64,000 bases of DNA from a bacterium. Its GTDB lineage: Bacteria; Cyanobacteriota; Vampirovibrionia; Gastranaerophilales; Gastranaerophilaceae. A program made the translations under genes and the position numbers. This document shows positions 24,748-34,634 of the stretch, piece after piece (positions within the stretch are counted from its first letter, which is position 1; every line of letters starts with the position of its first letter). Below the pieces are notes generated by a model, which was not told where the DNA came from, did not search any database, and saw only the letters and a program-made list of their open reading frames with translations. Where the stretch lies: positions 1 through 64,000 of the forward strand of contig JAFRHR010000024.1 of assembly GCA_017433195.1 (NCBI GenBank), read 5' to 3'.

Positions 24748-26649
24748 TTACTCTTTTTCTTTTAAAATTTCGGCATATTTATTTAATGTATAAAGGGTTT
24801 TTGCTGTATCAAGCCAAACTTTGTCAGCAGGCGCTCCTTTTGCTATATCCATTTCCGCCTTGCCCTGTAAAGCCATTTTTAAAACTTCCGGCATATTTAT
24901 TGCAGTCGGATTATCAGAGGAAAGGTTTTTATAATAACTGTCTTCATATTTATTATTTAAACGTAGTTTCCAGTTATTCGGATTTGCAATTCCGCCCTGA
25001 TTGTAGGTCTTATCAATTCCGAAGAAATCAGCAAAAGATATCTGAACTTTATCACTCATCATAAACATTTCAGCAAATTTTGCTTTAACTCTTTCTTTAT
25101 CATCATTTGCTATTTTATTGCAATACTGACTTGCGTTTGAAGGATTAATTGCATTTAAAACTCCTGCAAGATACATTGGATTCCAGGCTTCACTATTTTT
25201 TGTCCAATCTCTTTTTATCATTTGATGAGCAGGATTAGAGTCATGGGAACCAACAAGTGTCCAATTTTTTGAGCCTAAATGATTTTCTGCTCTTTCGTAT
25301 TCGAGTTGTGTTATTCCGGGTAAATGATTTTCATCGTAATATATTTTTTGGAATACCGGAGTTACTGTTACTAAGTCTTCCCAAACAGGAGAGTTTTTAT
25401 CAATTCCGTGTTCTTCAAGTGTCGGTAAAACTATTCTGTTTAAAACTTTTTCAAAATTCTTGTCGGGATCGATATCAGGCATTGTGCTGACATTCCCTTT
25501 TCTCTTTCCGTCTTTTGAATAAATATAAGGATCAACAAGTCCTAATGCGTGGTCAATTCTCAAATTATCAAAATTAGTCAAGGCATCTTCAAGTTTTTCT
25601 TTTAAATACTGTCCGGATTTGCCCAAACTTCCATCTTGATTAAATAATTTCTTGGGATCTAAAACAGGAATATCCCATTTTTGCATTCCGTTATTTTCCC
25701 CTCCGTAAGGACAACCCATTCTGTAACCTTTTAAAAAGATATCCTGATTTGCCCATTCATCGGCTTTTGAAACCCCGACTAACATATCGCTTATGTATTT
25801 AAAACCATAATCTTTTCTTAAATCGGCATTTTCTTTCATTTGTTTATTTACCAGGAATTGTCCGAACTTGTATATATCCATTTCTTTTCTGAAAGTATTT
25901 TTCAGATATTCAAGTCTGCTTTCTGTGTGTTCATCTCTTTTTTCGGTTTTTAAGTTTTTATCCGTATAATTCCATTGCGTAAAATCATCTGTTCCGTTTA
26001 ATTTTTTAAGAACATTGAATATGGCAGCATTTTCTAATTTTTCACTGTTTTTCTTTTTAAATTCATCATATTCTTTTTTTAGTTTAAACAGTTCCGGATT
26101 TTCACATTCCTGATTATATGACAGTTTGTCTATGAAATTATTGTAAGCTTTTTTTAATAATTTGTCTGAACTCTCAAATGCTTTATCAAAATCCGAATAA
26201 GCATAGTTTTTTTCGCTATTTTGATTTTTCTTCATAACGGGATTTATATCGTTTTCTTTTGATAATAAATATCCGTAGTTACTTGTTGTAAGTTTATCAA
26301 AATCTATAAACAAAGGATTTTTTGTTGCTATGGCTGATTTATACGGAGAAATTTCATAATTTGAACTTAATTCCCCGACAGGGCCTAACTGATTTGAATT
26401 AAATCCGTGCAGCATCTCAAAAGGTATTAGCTGTGCCGCAACTTTGCCATAAGGCGTTCCCACCCCAATATCTCTTTCTTCCTGCGGAAAACATGTCCCG
26501 TGCATAATCATAGAAACTTCTTTTGTTCCCAAATAATCAAAAGCAGGTTTTAGAGCATTTTTTTTGTAGTCAATCTCTTCTTCGGGAGTTAATCTCCTGC
26601 CAAAATTGATATTTTTGATTGCATAATTTGTAATTTTGCCGATCTGCAT
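24748..26649 (-). CDS. malQ: 4-alpha-glucanotransferase (GH77, divergent)
   Basis: 633 residues resembling amylomaltase. Recognisable GH77 features: N-terminal SSNYEISPYKS, GCPYGGENNGMQKWDIPV, the nucleophile region NLRIDHALGLVDPY and the transition-state-stabiliser region LVGSHDSNP. It should transfer 1,4-glucan chains in glycogen/maltodextrin turnover. It is longer and more divergent than typical MalQ and starts with an unusual NINFGRRL segment also seen, in variant form, in two other proteins here. Cytoplasmic unless that segment is a sorting signal. Confidence 0.82.
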   Translation of the reverse strand: MQIGKITNYAIKNINFGRRLTPEEEIDYKKNALKPAFDYLGTKEVSMIMHGTCFPQEERDIGVGTPYGKVAAQLIPFEMLHGFNSNQLGPVGELSSNYEISPYKSAIATKNPLFIDFDKLTTSNYGYLLSKENDINPVMKKNQNSEKNYAYSDFDKAFESSDKLLKKAYNNFIDKLSYNQECENPELFKLKKEYDEFKKKNSEKLENAAIFNVLKKLNGTDDFTQWNYTDKNLKTEKRDEHTESRLEYLKNTFRKEMDIYKFGQFLVNKQMKENADLRKDYGFKYISDMLVGVSKADEWANQDIFLKGYRMGCPYGGENNGMQKWDIPVLDPKKLFNQDGSLGKSGQYLKEKLEDALTNFDNLRIDHALGLVDPYIYSKDGKRKGNVSTMPDIDPDKNFEKVLNRIVLPTLEEHGIDKNSPVWEDLVTVTPVFQKIYYDENHLPGITQLEYERAENHLGSKNWTLVGSHDSNPAHQMIKRDWTKNSEAWNPMYLAGVLNAINPSNASQYCNKIANDDKERVKAKFAEMFMMSDKVQISFADFFGIDKTYNQGGIANPNNWKLRLNNKYEDSYYKNLSSDNPTAINMPEVLKMALQGKAEMDIAKGAPADKVWLDTAKTLYTLNKYAEILKEKE

Positions 26650-26767
26650 TTGTCAGTTAACCTTCTAAATATATAAAGCTCATATAACAAAAAAAATTGC
26701 TTTATAATGACCTGTTTTTTAATAAATATAAACTAAAATTTACAATTGATTTTTTTATCTGTCGGAT

Positions 26768-27235
26768 TTATAAATTTTGTTTTTTATAGTGATTATAGTC
26801 TGTCATAATTCTGTGTACAAAATGCTGAGAGTGTTTGGGAACTGTGTAATTACAACGTTTTACAGCTTCGTATCCCGAATTGTAAGCGGCAAGTGCAAGT
26901 TCCATTGATCCCAGTTTGTTGTACATATTTTTATAATAAATAATTCCGCCTTTTATGTTGTCATCAAGGTTATAAGGATCTAATCCCATTGTTTTTGCGG
27001 TTGCCTGCGACAACTGAAAAACCCCTATATGTCCGCCTGCACCTCTTGCGTTTTGATTAAAACCTGATTCTGCCTTTGCAATACTCAAAGCTATTGCAGG
27101 TTCAACGCCCTGTTCTTTTGCCTGTCTTATTATATTTTGCTTAACTGCTTCTGCGTGATTTGCAAAAACTGCACAACCCAAAAGTATACAGACCAAAAAT
27201 GACAAAAAAGTTTTAAATGAAATACTTTTAATCAA
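26768..27235 (-). CDS. Soluble lytic transglycosylase (SLT family)
   Basis: 155 residues: signal peptide (1-~29), then a compact SLT domain with catalytic glutamate E56 in KAESGFNQNARG, GVFQLSQATAKTMG and the LALAAYNSG motif. It cleaves the MurNAc-GlcNAc bond with 1,6-anhydro formation in the periplasm. The canonical GLMQ is GVFQ here. Small single-domain form comparable to phage- or secretion-associated transglycosylases. Upstream neighbour on the same strand is a small secreted protein 16 bp away. Confidence 0.9.
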   Translation of the reverse strand: MIKSISFKTFLSFLVCILLGCAVFANHAEAVKQNIIRQAKEQGVEPAIALSIAKAESGFNQNARGAGGHIGVFQLSQATAKTMGLDPYNLDDNIKGGIIYYKNMYNKLGSMELALAAYNSGYEAVKRCNYTVPKHSQHFVHRIMTDYNHYKKQNL

Positions 27236-27251
27236 AATACTTTATTTACCC

Positions 27252-27536
27252 CTATATTCTGTTATGCCAAACTCCGCCTTGTCTGTCTACAACTGCATCA
27301 TAGCAAGACCAGATTCTGAAGATTCCGGTTAATCCCAAAATAGCATGAGTTAAATTCTTTTCGTAACTTTGATCGTTAATTGCCTGTCCTATTCCCGGCC
27401 AAATCAAAAGTGATAATGCTCCTGCCCCGACTGAACGACCTGAAACTTTTCCGTTAACGCCGTGGGTTCCTGCAAAAGCAGGCAGACTTGTTAAAATAAA
27501 ACTGCATATAATAGCAATTGATAAAAATCTCTTCAT
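27252..27536 (-). CDS. Small secreted or membrane protein
   Basis: 94 residues from ATG 27536, chosen because GGAGG lies 5 bp upstream and the product then begins with a signal peptide (MKRFLSIAIICSFILTSLPA, cleavage after AFA). The remainder has a Gly-rich hydrophobic stretch (GAGALSLLIWPGIGQAIND) and ends near a W-H-N tail. I see no known domain with certainty; it resembles small TM2-like proteins. Probably cotranscribed with the lytic transglycosylase gene. Confidence 0.65.
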   Translation of the reverse strand: MKRFLSIAIICSFILTSLPAFAGTHGVNGKVSGRSVGAGALSLLIWPGIGQAINDQSYEKNLTHAILGLTGIFRIWSCYDAVVDRQGGVWHNRI

Positions 27537-27639
27537 ATTACCTCCTAAAAATCCTTCGTAAAATGATTTTATCATAAAATTCTTGTCTGTAAAATTTTTT
27601 GATTTATTATAATATCGGTTATTAATCTGAGGTGTTTTT

Positions 27640-28344
27640 ATGAAAGTAGAAAAAGTAGATGCGGTCAATTTAGATGAAGTTCACAGAATTATGCGTTCAA
27701 AGCAGATTTCAAATACTCAAAAGGAACAATTTATAAAAGATAACAAAACCCATATAGACAATATTTCGGAATTTCAGATTTCAAGTCCCGAATATAATAA
27801 AATTATGGAGTCTCGTCATCTCAGAAAATTCAGACCTATAAAAAATTCTTTCACAAAAGCGGGTGATAAAATAATTCTTGCAAAATCTTTGGGAATAAAA
27901 CCATCTGAAGTTGCTGGTTATATAAAGAAAATTTCAGGTGATATAGAAGAGATTAATGACCTGACATTTCTTCCGGATGATAAAATTGAACAGATGAAAA
28001 CTTACGTTTTCAGACACGGAAGCAAGGATGAACTTGTCAATTTCCTTGATTATGAATTAATGAAAACAAAAGACATTGTCGGAACTCTTTACACAACGCT
28101 TGAATATCATACGGGCGGAGTTGCCGATTATTTTATAAGACCTATCCACAGACTCGATAACAATACTATGGTAAGAATATATAACGTAATCGATAAAAAT
28201 CTTGACAGGGCTTATAAAGCAGGGGATATTGACAAAATAGAAAACGATAAAATATCAAGAGCTGCATTGATGAGAATTTATCAGATACAAAATAATAACA
28301 AATTCATCAATGCCGTAAAAACAGCAAAAGTTTTAAACGGTTAA
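27640..28344 (+). CDS. Cytoplasmic helical protein of unknown function
   Basis: 234 residues, charged and mostly helical, no signal peptide or membrane segment. No domain recognised. SLGIKPSEVAGYIKKISGD and the repeated LD-N-T motif near 180-190 are the most distinctive pieces. A GAGGTG RBS lies 8 bp upstream of the ATG. Divergent from the small secreted protein gene and convergent with hydG, only 2 bp from its stop codon. Confidence 0.6.
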   Translation: MKVEKVDAVNLDEVHRIMRSKQISNTQKEQFIKDNKTHIDNISEFQISSPEYNKIMESRHLRKFRPIKNSFTKAGDKIILAKSLGIKPSEVAGYIKKISGDIEEINDLTFLPDDKIEQMKTYVFRHGSKDELVNFLDYELMKTKDIVGTLYTTLEYHTGGVADYFIRPIHRLDNNTMVRIYNVIDKNLDRAYKAGDIDKIENDKISRAALMRIYQIQNNNKFINAVKTAKVLNG

Positions 28345-28346
28345 GT

Positions 28347-29762
28347 TTAAAATCTGAAATCACGTTCTCCGTTTGAAATTTTTTCGAGGTTGGTTTTTAA
28401 AATACCTCTTGTTTTTTCATTCGGAACTTTGTCGATTTCTCTTTCGATAAGTTTTTCTCCGATTTCTTTTGTTTCGGGTTTTGCGTAATCTTCAAGATAT
28501 TCTTTTAATGTCAAAAGTGCGTTCGGATGACAGCAATTTAAAATTTGCTGACGTTTGCAAAGCTCCATAAATCTGTCACCTGTTCTGCCCTCTCTGTAAC
28601 AGGCTGTACAGAAACTCGGAACGTAATTCATTTCCATAAGCCATTTTAAAACTTCGTCTAACGTTCTTGTATCGACAACATCAAACTGTGCCGAATTTTC
28701 GTCCTCAGGCTCTTCTTCTGCATAGCCGCCTACACTTGTTTTTGAGCCGCCGCTGATTTGAGAAACTCCTAAATGTAAAAGTTCTTCCCTGCATTTTTTG
28801 CTTTCTCTTGTTGAGATAATCATTCCCGTATAAGGAACAGCTATTCTGATGCAGGCAACGATTTTCTTGAAAAATTCGTCATCTACTGCGTGAACAAAAT
28901 CTGAAACATCAATTCCTTCGGCTTTTCTTATTCTGGGAACACTTATTGTGTGAGGCCCTACGCCAAATCTTGCCTCCAAATGTTCTGCGTGCATAAGCAT
29001 TGCCGTAAATTCATAAACAGGATCTTCAAGTCCGAATAAAACTCCGATTCCGACATCGTCAATTCCGCCTTCCATAGCTCTGTCCATAGCTTCCGTATGG
29101 TAAGCGTAATTGTGTTTTGGGCCTGTCGGGTGAAGCTTTTCGTAACTGTCTTTTTTATAGGTTTCCTGAAACAGAATGTAAGTTCCTATTCCTGCTTCTT
29201 TGAGTTTTCTGTAGTTTTCAACAGTTGTTGCGGCAATGTTTACGTTAACTCTTCTTATAGCACCGTTTTTATGCTTAATTGAATAAATCGTTTTAAGACT
29301 TTCCAAAATGTATTCTATCGGGTTGTTAACGGGATCTTCGCCTGATTCAATGGCAAGTCTTTTGTGTCCCATATCCTGAAGAGCAATAACTTCTTTTTTG
29401 ATTTCCTCCTGAGTCATTTTTTTGCGGGCAATTGAGCCGTCTTTGTGGTAAGGACAGTATGTACAACCGTTTATGCAGTAATTTGAGAGATATAAAGGTG
29501 CAAAAAGCACAATTCTGTTTCCGTAAAAATCTTTTTTAATCTGTTCAGCAAGACGGAAAATTTCTTCAGTTTTTTCTTTATCCTCACATGCTAATAAAAC
29601 GCTTGCTTCTCTGTGAGTTAAGCCTTTTTTTAACTTTGCTTTTTCGATAATTTCAGAAATAAGTTCTTTGTTGTTTTTGTTTTCATTTGCATACTTTACG
29701 GTTTCAAGAATCTCTTCATTGTCTATAAATTCCTCTGCTTTTGAGGATTTCGGGTTATACAT
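28347..29762 (-). CDS. hydG: [FeFe]-hydrogenase maturase HydG
   Basis: 471-residue radical-SAM tyrosine lyase that makes the CO and CN- ligands for the hydrogenase H-cluster. The radical-SAM cluster motif is CINGCTYCPYH (Cx3Cx2C), and the HydG-specific C-terminal cluster is CTACYREGRTGDRF...LNCCHPNALL, which separates it from ThiH. Length fits the family. hydE, hydF and the hydrogenase are not nearby. It implies fermentative H2 metabolism. RBS AAAGGAG precedes the start. Confidence 0.93.
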   Translation of the reverse strand: MYNPKSSKAEEFIDNEEILETVKYANENKNNKELISEIIEKAKLKKGLTHREASVLLACEDKEKTEEIFRLAEQIKKDFYGNRIVLFAPLYLSNYCINGCTYCPYHKDGSIARKKMTQEEIKKEVIALQDMGHKRLAIESGEDPVNNPIEYILESLKTIYSIKHKNGAIRRVNVNIAATTVENYRKLKEAGIGTYILFQETYKKDSYEKLHPTGPKHNYAYHTEAMDRAMEGGIDDVGIGVLFGLEDPVYEFTAMLMHAEHLEARFGVGPHTISVPRIRKAEGIDVSDFVHAVDDEFFKKIVACIRIAVPYTGMIISTRESKKCREELLHLGVSQISGGSKTSVGGYAEEEPEDENSAQFDVVDTRTLDEVLKWLMEMNYVPSFCTACYREGRTGDRFMELCKRQQILNCCHPNALLTLKEYLEDYAKPETKEIGEKLIEREIDKVPNEKTRGILKTNLEKISNGERDFRF

Positions 29763-29849
29763 TTTTCTCTCCTTTTAACTCATTACATTATAATACTTAA
29801 ATATAAAAGGGGGTAAATATTTGTTGATACCCATCTGCCGTTGTAAATT

Positions 29850-29904
29850 CCGTTGTTGCTGAAACAACGGCTCCTTCCCTTATTAGGGAAGGTTGGGAAG
29901 GGTG
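29850..29904. repeat. Paired small hairpins between hydG and the GNAT gene
   Basis: CCGTTGTT-GCTG-AAACAACGG and CCTTCCC-TTATTA-GGGAAGG occur back to back and are followed by GGTTGGGAAGGG. Composition and form resemble the palindromic repeat fragments at 30.6-30.9 and 34.3 kb. Confidence 0.5.
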
Positions 29905-29914
29905 TTTTTAAATT

Positions 29915-30499
29915 TTATTTTTTCGGTTCATAAATCATATAAATTCCGTTTTTGAATCTGAAGTCGTTCTTTTCCCAGAATTTAACAGCTTCTCTTGACG
30001 GATATAACCCAATTGATTTGTCCGGATGTAATTTTTTAAAAGCATTGGACATTGCTGTTCCTATCCTCGTGTATTCTTCGTTGGGTTTAATTTCTTTATT
30101 ATTACTGTAAATGCTGTTTGTTATAAAGTATGCAATTTGGTTTGAGTTTAAATTCGGATAACTTTCGTAAGCCGTAAAAATTCCTAATACATTTTTTTTG
30201 TTAATGTTATCAAGATTTTTTTCGTTCTCTTTTACCAGAGCATAACAGTGTGTGTTGTGGTAATCTGAAGGAAAACCTGCGGCATAAACCGTTTCTCTCA
30301 GGTGTTCGCCAAGAGAACAAAATTCCGGCATGGAACATATTTCATGAACCTTTTTTACATCATTTTTGTCGTTTAATTTAAATTCTACAAACTGAACATC
30401 ACAGGGCTGATAATCACCTTTTTTGTCTTTTTTTAAAACCCTGCTGTTGTCAATAAAGGTTGCGTTGAAGTTTAAATTGTTACACGGTGAAATCTTCAT
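29915..30499 (-). CDS. GNAT-like acetyltransferase-fold protein
   Basis: 194 residues. The C-terminal half has GNAT-like elements: IGTAMSNAFKKLHPDKSIGLYP followed by REAVKFWEKNDFRF, the typical last strands where the acyl-acceptor side forms. The acetyl-CoA loop (R/QxxGxG/A) is weak (YTRIGTAM). It starts with MKISPCNNLNFNATF, carrying the N-x-N-F motif seen in two other proteins. Substrate unknown. Confidence 0.55.
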   Translation of the reverse strand: MKISPCNNLNFNATFIDNSRVLKKDKKGDYQPCDVQFVEFKLNDKNDVKKVHEICSMPEFCSLGEHLRETVYAAGFPSDYHNTHCYALVKENEKNLDNINKKNVLGIFTAYESYPNLNSNQIAYFITNSIYSNNKEIKPNEEYTRIGTAMSNAFKKLHPDKSIGLYPSREAVKFWEKNDFRFKNGIYMIYEPKK

Positions 30500-30579
30500 A
30501 GTACTGATTTTAAAAACAGTAAAAAAAATTTTTGCGGTTTGGCTTAAAAATAATTAATAATAAAACGTTAGTCATGAAT

Positions 30580-30855
30580 GACGGATTGACACCTCACCCC
30601 AACCCCTCTCCTGAAAGGCGAGGGAAAGCTAACTAATTATTACGAATGCTCACCCCCCTCTGTCTTGACCTGCTCGCATTAAACGGATACGCTTACGCTT
30701 CTATCCTCTGCTCGCAGGTCGCTCCTCAAAGGCGAGGGAGAGATTGTTCCTCCCCTTGTCAGGGGAGGTTAGGTAGGGTAGTTATTCCGTAAATGAATAA
30801 AAAGATTGTTTACCCACCCCGACCCTCCCTAAAAAGGGAGGGAGAGTTAATTAAT
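30580..30855. repeat. Palindromic intergenic repeat cluster
   Basis: Non-coding. Contains CACCTCACCCCAACCCCTCTCC then GAAAGGCGAGGG (30591-30625), TTCCTCCCCTTGTCAGGGGAGG (~30749-30770) and CCCTCCCTAAAAAGGGAGGG (~30824-30843). Similar text recurs near 34261-34320. These look like dispersed REP-type palindromes; no open frame is supported. Confidence 0.6.
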
Positions 30856-30892
30856 TCTTTACGATAAATTCACTCCTTTCAGTCGCAGTGAC

Positions 30893-31022
30893 AAATTGTA
30901 AATTTTTGTAACAATGCGTTAAAAATAGTCCTAAAAAATTAAAGTTTCTGTAAAAAAATGCCGAAGTACGAAATATATAACAAGGGACAATTACAGGAAA
31001 ATAAAGGAAAAAGTTACAAAAT
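30893..31022 (+). promoter_or_regulatory. Upstream region conserved between the two large paralogues (copy 1)
   Basis: About 130 bp closely similar to 34494-34634: GTAAATTTTTGTAACAAT, ...ATTAAAGTTT, ATAACAAGGGA(C/T)AATTACAGGAAAA and AAAGGAAAAAGTTACAAAAT ending at the ATG. The similarity implies duplication of promoter and 5' UTR with the gene. No standard Shine-Dalgarno lies at the usual distance. Confidence 0.55.
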
Positions 31023-33812
31023 ATGGGAATGGCAGCGTCACAAGTCAGATTTCTAACCTTACAGGACAGAAAGTCCCAGATAGGAATGCGCCTTGGCATC
31101 TTGTCTAACAGAAAGATGGCGTTAACCCGTGACCAAAACAAAGCTGCACAGGCTTATAATGAAGCATATTCACAAACGACTTTACAATGGTATGATTCCA
31201 TAAACGGAAACTATACCGATATAACTTATAATGCAATGATGTCCCCAAATGTGGGCAATTCTTATACTCCGTTTCTTATCACGGACAGAAGTACGGGAAG
31301 AGTAATTCTTGACGGCGGGCAGGATGTTGCGGCGCTATTAGGTCATGGCGGTCCGTCTTCTGCAAGTACTGCTTACTGGAATGGAGAGGATTCGCCGTTC
31401 CCTGCTGTAAGTAACAGCACGGCATTGAGCGGTACAATGCCTTATCATATGGAAAGATTGACGGGTGTAACAGGGGATCATTATATCCCGAGCTCTGTTT
31501 CTTATGACCAAGTAAAGATGGCACCTTATATAATTGAGCAGATGATGGGTATTTCTAATTTTGACAGGGACAGAATTTCTTATAAAGCTGTTGAAAACGA
31601 AGATATAACAATAGGCGGATACCAAAAAGTTGACCACTCAGAATTTATTAAAAATTTAAAGACTGAGGTTACAACTGATGTTTCGGACAGATCTTCCGTA
31701 AGAGTCCCTGTTTGGGAATATAATGATCATACAAGCTCTTATTCAGGTATATTGCATATGGGTATGAATATTTTAAACGGAGATATGCTGGGTGTATTTA
31801 GTCAGCATGATCATAATGGAGCTGATGCCAATGGTTGGGGGGGGTCTGGTTCTTATTGTGATACACATATATGGACCGACACTTATAACGGAACTGACAT
31901 CAAAAAGCAACGTGCATATATTGATGATTCAGGAAATGTACATCAATTCACAGGCAAAGAATACTGGAGTACTCTTTATGATTCAAATGCTGTTATTATT
32001 ACCCCTGCAGATGTTAACACAGGAGCAGATGGTGATAAAGATAAAGACGGTAATGATTCCCTTTATTCTGTTAATTATAACTGGTCGACTACTTATTCAA
32101 GGACATCAAACAATATTAAAGCAATAGCAAAAGATTTTGTAACTGCGGTAAATGACAGCGGTATGCTGAAATATGATATGTCAGATTATATTAGTTCTAT
32201 TGCTGATGCGACACAAGCTCATATGATGGGTTCTTATGATGGAACAAATGGCGGCGAAAGTCAAGCTAAATTATCTTGGAATGATGAATATCAGGCAAAC
32301 GTAGATACAAACCTCTATATAAGAGTAACAAAAATGCCTGATGATTTACAATATCGTTCCAATGGCGAAAGAGTTGATTGGGATGGAGAGAAAGGTATAC
32401 TTTTAAATCGAGGAGAAGTAGAGTATACTGTTGTATCCGGCCAGCAGGGACAGGACCCTGTAGGTTTTGGTACAGATAACGGGACTGACAGCATTACTTT
32501 GGCAATTGTAAGACAGGCAAATGCTATCGCATCTCCTATCCGTGTAAATGCTGCAAACTGGGAAGTAGATTCCAAAGATAATGCACGTAACCTTGATCCT
32601 GATGATGCAGGAGCTGATTCTGTTATGGCATTCAGCTTGAAGGTTTTGATGGATGTCGCAATGTACTATATCACGTTGACACAGGAAAAACTCGCGGCTG
32701 TTGAGGGTACTAATAATAATCCGAATATAACTGCAGATTCACTTATGAGTATTCCAAATGCACAATATGGTTTTGAGGAATATATGGCCGGCAACCACGG
32801 TAAAGACGGAGACTATTTCACCGAGGTTTCAAACTATTCAACAAGTGAGCTTGAGATATTCCAGCAGGGTGAAACAAAAGTTGCATCTGTTCGTTCAATG
32901 TTATCCAACTTAGAGATGTTAAAAGAAAAAGCTGATCACTGCAGCACTCTGGATGGTTTTGCAAATAATCCGGTTTCAGCAATTGGTAATTATGATGTAG
33001 ATGAACAAGGACATGTAAACAGTTCAGGTATTTACGGTGACTTAAAAACGGTGTTATTAGGTATCCTTAATGGCGAGGATGGCTATAATTTAGATGATGA
33101 AAGATTAATTGAACTTGCAAACATAAATAAATGGATGTGTGATGCATTAAAACAGGATTACTCCACATACGGCGGCTTATGTGATGTTAAAAAATGGATT
33201 GACAATATCCAAAAAGCAATGAATATATATCAGGCAGGCGGATTTACGGAAAATAACTGGAATGCCCAACAGGTAGGTCCAGATGGAGATGGTTATGCAT
33301 ATGACGGACCTACCATGCTTCAAGGTTCGGTGTATTCTGCTGCAGAGAGTACTCCATGGAACAGACGTAAACAGTTGTTTTCTCAAACTTCAACAGATGC
33401 GGTAGCAACAAAACAACTTGATATTGATGGCCAATTGAATATACAACAGCTGCATCAGTTTAAATTCTATGAAAACCTCGTTAAAGAGTGTTTGGCAAGA
33501 GGCTGGAAAAATCAGGATAAAGTTGATACCCAAACCACTACACTTCATATGCAAAACGGAACATGGTTAATTAACGATACTATGGCTAAATCATCTTCAA
33601 GAGTATTTGAAGTAACCAACAAAGAAGCAAGAGAAGTTGCGCTTTCAAAATATGAAGCACTTCAGACAGAACTGAAGATTAAAGAAGAACGTATTGATAC
33701 TCAGATGGAAAAACTTGAAACTGAGCAAAATGCAATAAAAACAGAGTTAGATGGTCTGCAAAGTGTCATAAAAGATAACATAAACATGAGATTCAAAATA
33801 TTTACTGCGTAG
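31023..33812 (+). CDS. Large lineage-specific protein A with conserved helical ends
   Basis: 929 residues, about 60% or more identical to the 34635-37421 product at both ends and lower in the middle. The N-terminal ~60 residues (MGMAASQVRFLTLQDRKS...NRKMAL.RD.N.AA.AYN.AYS) and C-terminal ~110 (TWLINDTMAKSSSRVFEV...EARE.ALSKYE.LQ) are helical/coiled coil; the central region is Asn/Asp/Gly-rich with shared GTMPYHMERLTG and MAPYIIEQ blocks. No signal peptide. The architecture of conserved helical termini around a variable core recalls flagellin/hook-like or needle-type assemblies. I infer a self-assembling or specially secreted surface protein; no domain is recognised. Confidence 0.7.
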   Translation: MGMAASQVRFLTLQDRKSQIGMRLGILSNRKMALTRDQNKAAQAYNEAYSQTTLQWYDSINGNYTDITYNAMMSPNVGNSYTPFLITDRSTGRVILDGGQDVAALLGHGGPSSASTAYWNGEDSPFPAVSNSTALSGTMPYHMERLTGVTGDHYIPSSVSYDQVKMAPYIIEQMMGISNFDRDRISYKAVENEDITIGGYQKVDHSEFIKNLKTEVTTDVSDRSSVRVPVWEYNDHTSSYSGILHMGMNILNGDMLGVFSQHDHNGADANGWGGSGSYCDTHIWTDTYNGTDIKKQRAYIDDSGNVHQFTGKEYWSTLYDSNAVIITPADVNTGADGDKDKDGNDSLYSVNYNWSTTYSRTSNNIKAIAKDFVTAVNDSGMLKYDMSDYISSIADATQAHMMGSYDGTNGGESQAKLSWNDEYQANVDTNLYIRVTKMPDDLQYRSNGERVDWDGEKGILLNRGEVEYTVVSGQQGQDPVGFGTDNGTDSITLAIVRQANAIASPIRVNAANWEVDSKDNARNLDPDDAGADSVMAFSLKVLMDVAMYYITLTQEKLAAVEGTNNNPNITADSLMSIPNAQYGFEEYMAGNHGKDGDYFTEVSNYSTSELEIFQQGETKVASVRSMLSNLEMLKEKADHCSTLDGFANNPVSAIGNYDVDEQGHVNSSGIYGDLKTVLLGILNGEDGYNLDDERLIELANINKWMCDALKQDYSTYGGLCDVKKWIDNIQKAMNIYQAGGFTENNWNAQQVGPDGDGYAYDGPTMLQGSVYSAAESTPWNRRKQLFSQTSTDAVATKQLDIDGQLNIQQLHQFKFYENLVKECLARGWKNQDKVDTQTTTLHMQNGTWLINDTMAKSSSRVFEVTNKEAREVALSKYEALQTELKIKEERIDTQMEKLETEQNAIKTELDGLQSVIKDNINMRFKIFTA

Positions 33813-34460
33813 CGGAATTTTGAATTTTCGGCAGGGTGAAGTGAGCTAAGCAGAAACAAGCGAACGGAACCCGTGAGAGCAAATAGCCCGTTTGAGCGAC
33901 AAAATCCGTTAGGATTTGAAAGCGAGATTTAGGGCTATGCGTACCCGAATAATTCAATTCAACCTTGGAAACAGCCAATAATCCAAGACAGCGGATTTTT
34001 TCGTGCGTGAAACGCACATGCGAGTGGACTCGGCGAAGCGGAAAAATGCGAAAGCATTTTTGAGCAGAGTGAAGAGTTAACGAGCGGAAATAATCCAAGA
34101 CAGCGGATTTTTTCGTGCGTGAAACGCGCATGCGAGTGGACTCGGCGAAGCGGAAAAATGCGAAAGCATTTTTGAGCAGAGTGAAGAGTTAACGAGCGGA
34201 AATAATCCAAGACAGAAGGTAAGGATGAGGTGGAAAGTTTTATGTAATCAAAAAGATTATCACCTCACCCCAACCCTCTCCTGTAAGGCGAGGGAGCAGT
34301 GTTCCTTCCCCCTTGAGGGCGGATTTACGGACGTATTGAACGGAGTGAAATTCGGATAGCGAGGTTTGAAGTTGCGACAGTTATAACGAAGCAACGGCAA
34401 AACCGAGCGTGGAGTAAATCCAAGACAGAAGGTTAGGATGAGGTGAAAAATATCGCAGCA
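33813..34460. repeat. Repeat-rich spacer between the large paralogues
   Basis: Non-coding; apparent open frames are shadows of repeats. Contains a segment with AAATAGCCC...GGGCTAT pairing (33880-33940), a 112-bp perfect tandem repeat (33977-34200), two copies of CCAAGACAGAAGGT(T)AGGATGAGGT (~34206 and ~34420), and a CACCTCACCCCAACCCTCTCC palindromic repeat at ~34261 also present at 30.6 kb. Confidence 0.65.
33977..34200. repeat. 112-bp tandem repeat, two units
   Basis: Units 33977-34088 and 34089-34200 differ at a single base (CGCACATG versus CGCGCATG). Each contains GTGCG-TGAAA-CGCAC and AAAATGC-GAA-AGCATTTT hairpins. A third, shorter copy abuts the stop codon of the second large gene at 37421. 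Confidence 0.85.
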
Positions 34461-34493
34461 ACATGTTTTGCTGTATAAACTTCACTCAAAAAT

Positions 34494-34634
34494 ATTTTGT
34501 AAATTTTTGTAACAATATGTTTAAAAACTCGTATTTAATTAAAGTTTTTATAAAAAATAGCCGATGTATGAAATGTATAACAAGGGATAATTACAGGAAA
34601 AATTCAGGAAAAATAAAGGAAAAAGTTACAAAAT
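34494..34634 (+). promoter_or_regulatory. Upstream region conserved between the two large paralogues (copy 2)
   Basis: Counterpart of 30893-31022, with the same ATAACAAGGGATAATTACAGG and AAAGGAAAAAGTTACAAAAT blocks; a 10-bp insertion duplicates AGGAAAAA-type sequence before the ATG. Confidence 0.55.

Noticed and set aside
33802-34210. Minus-strand open frames across the 112-bp repeats
   Set aside because: Several similar peptides arise in different frames from the repeat itself; no RBS and no codon-like pattern.
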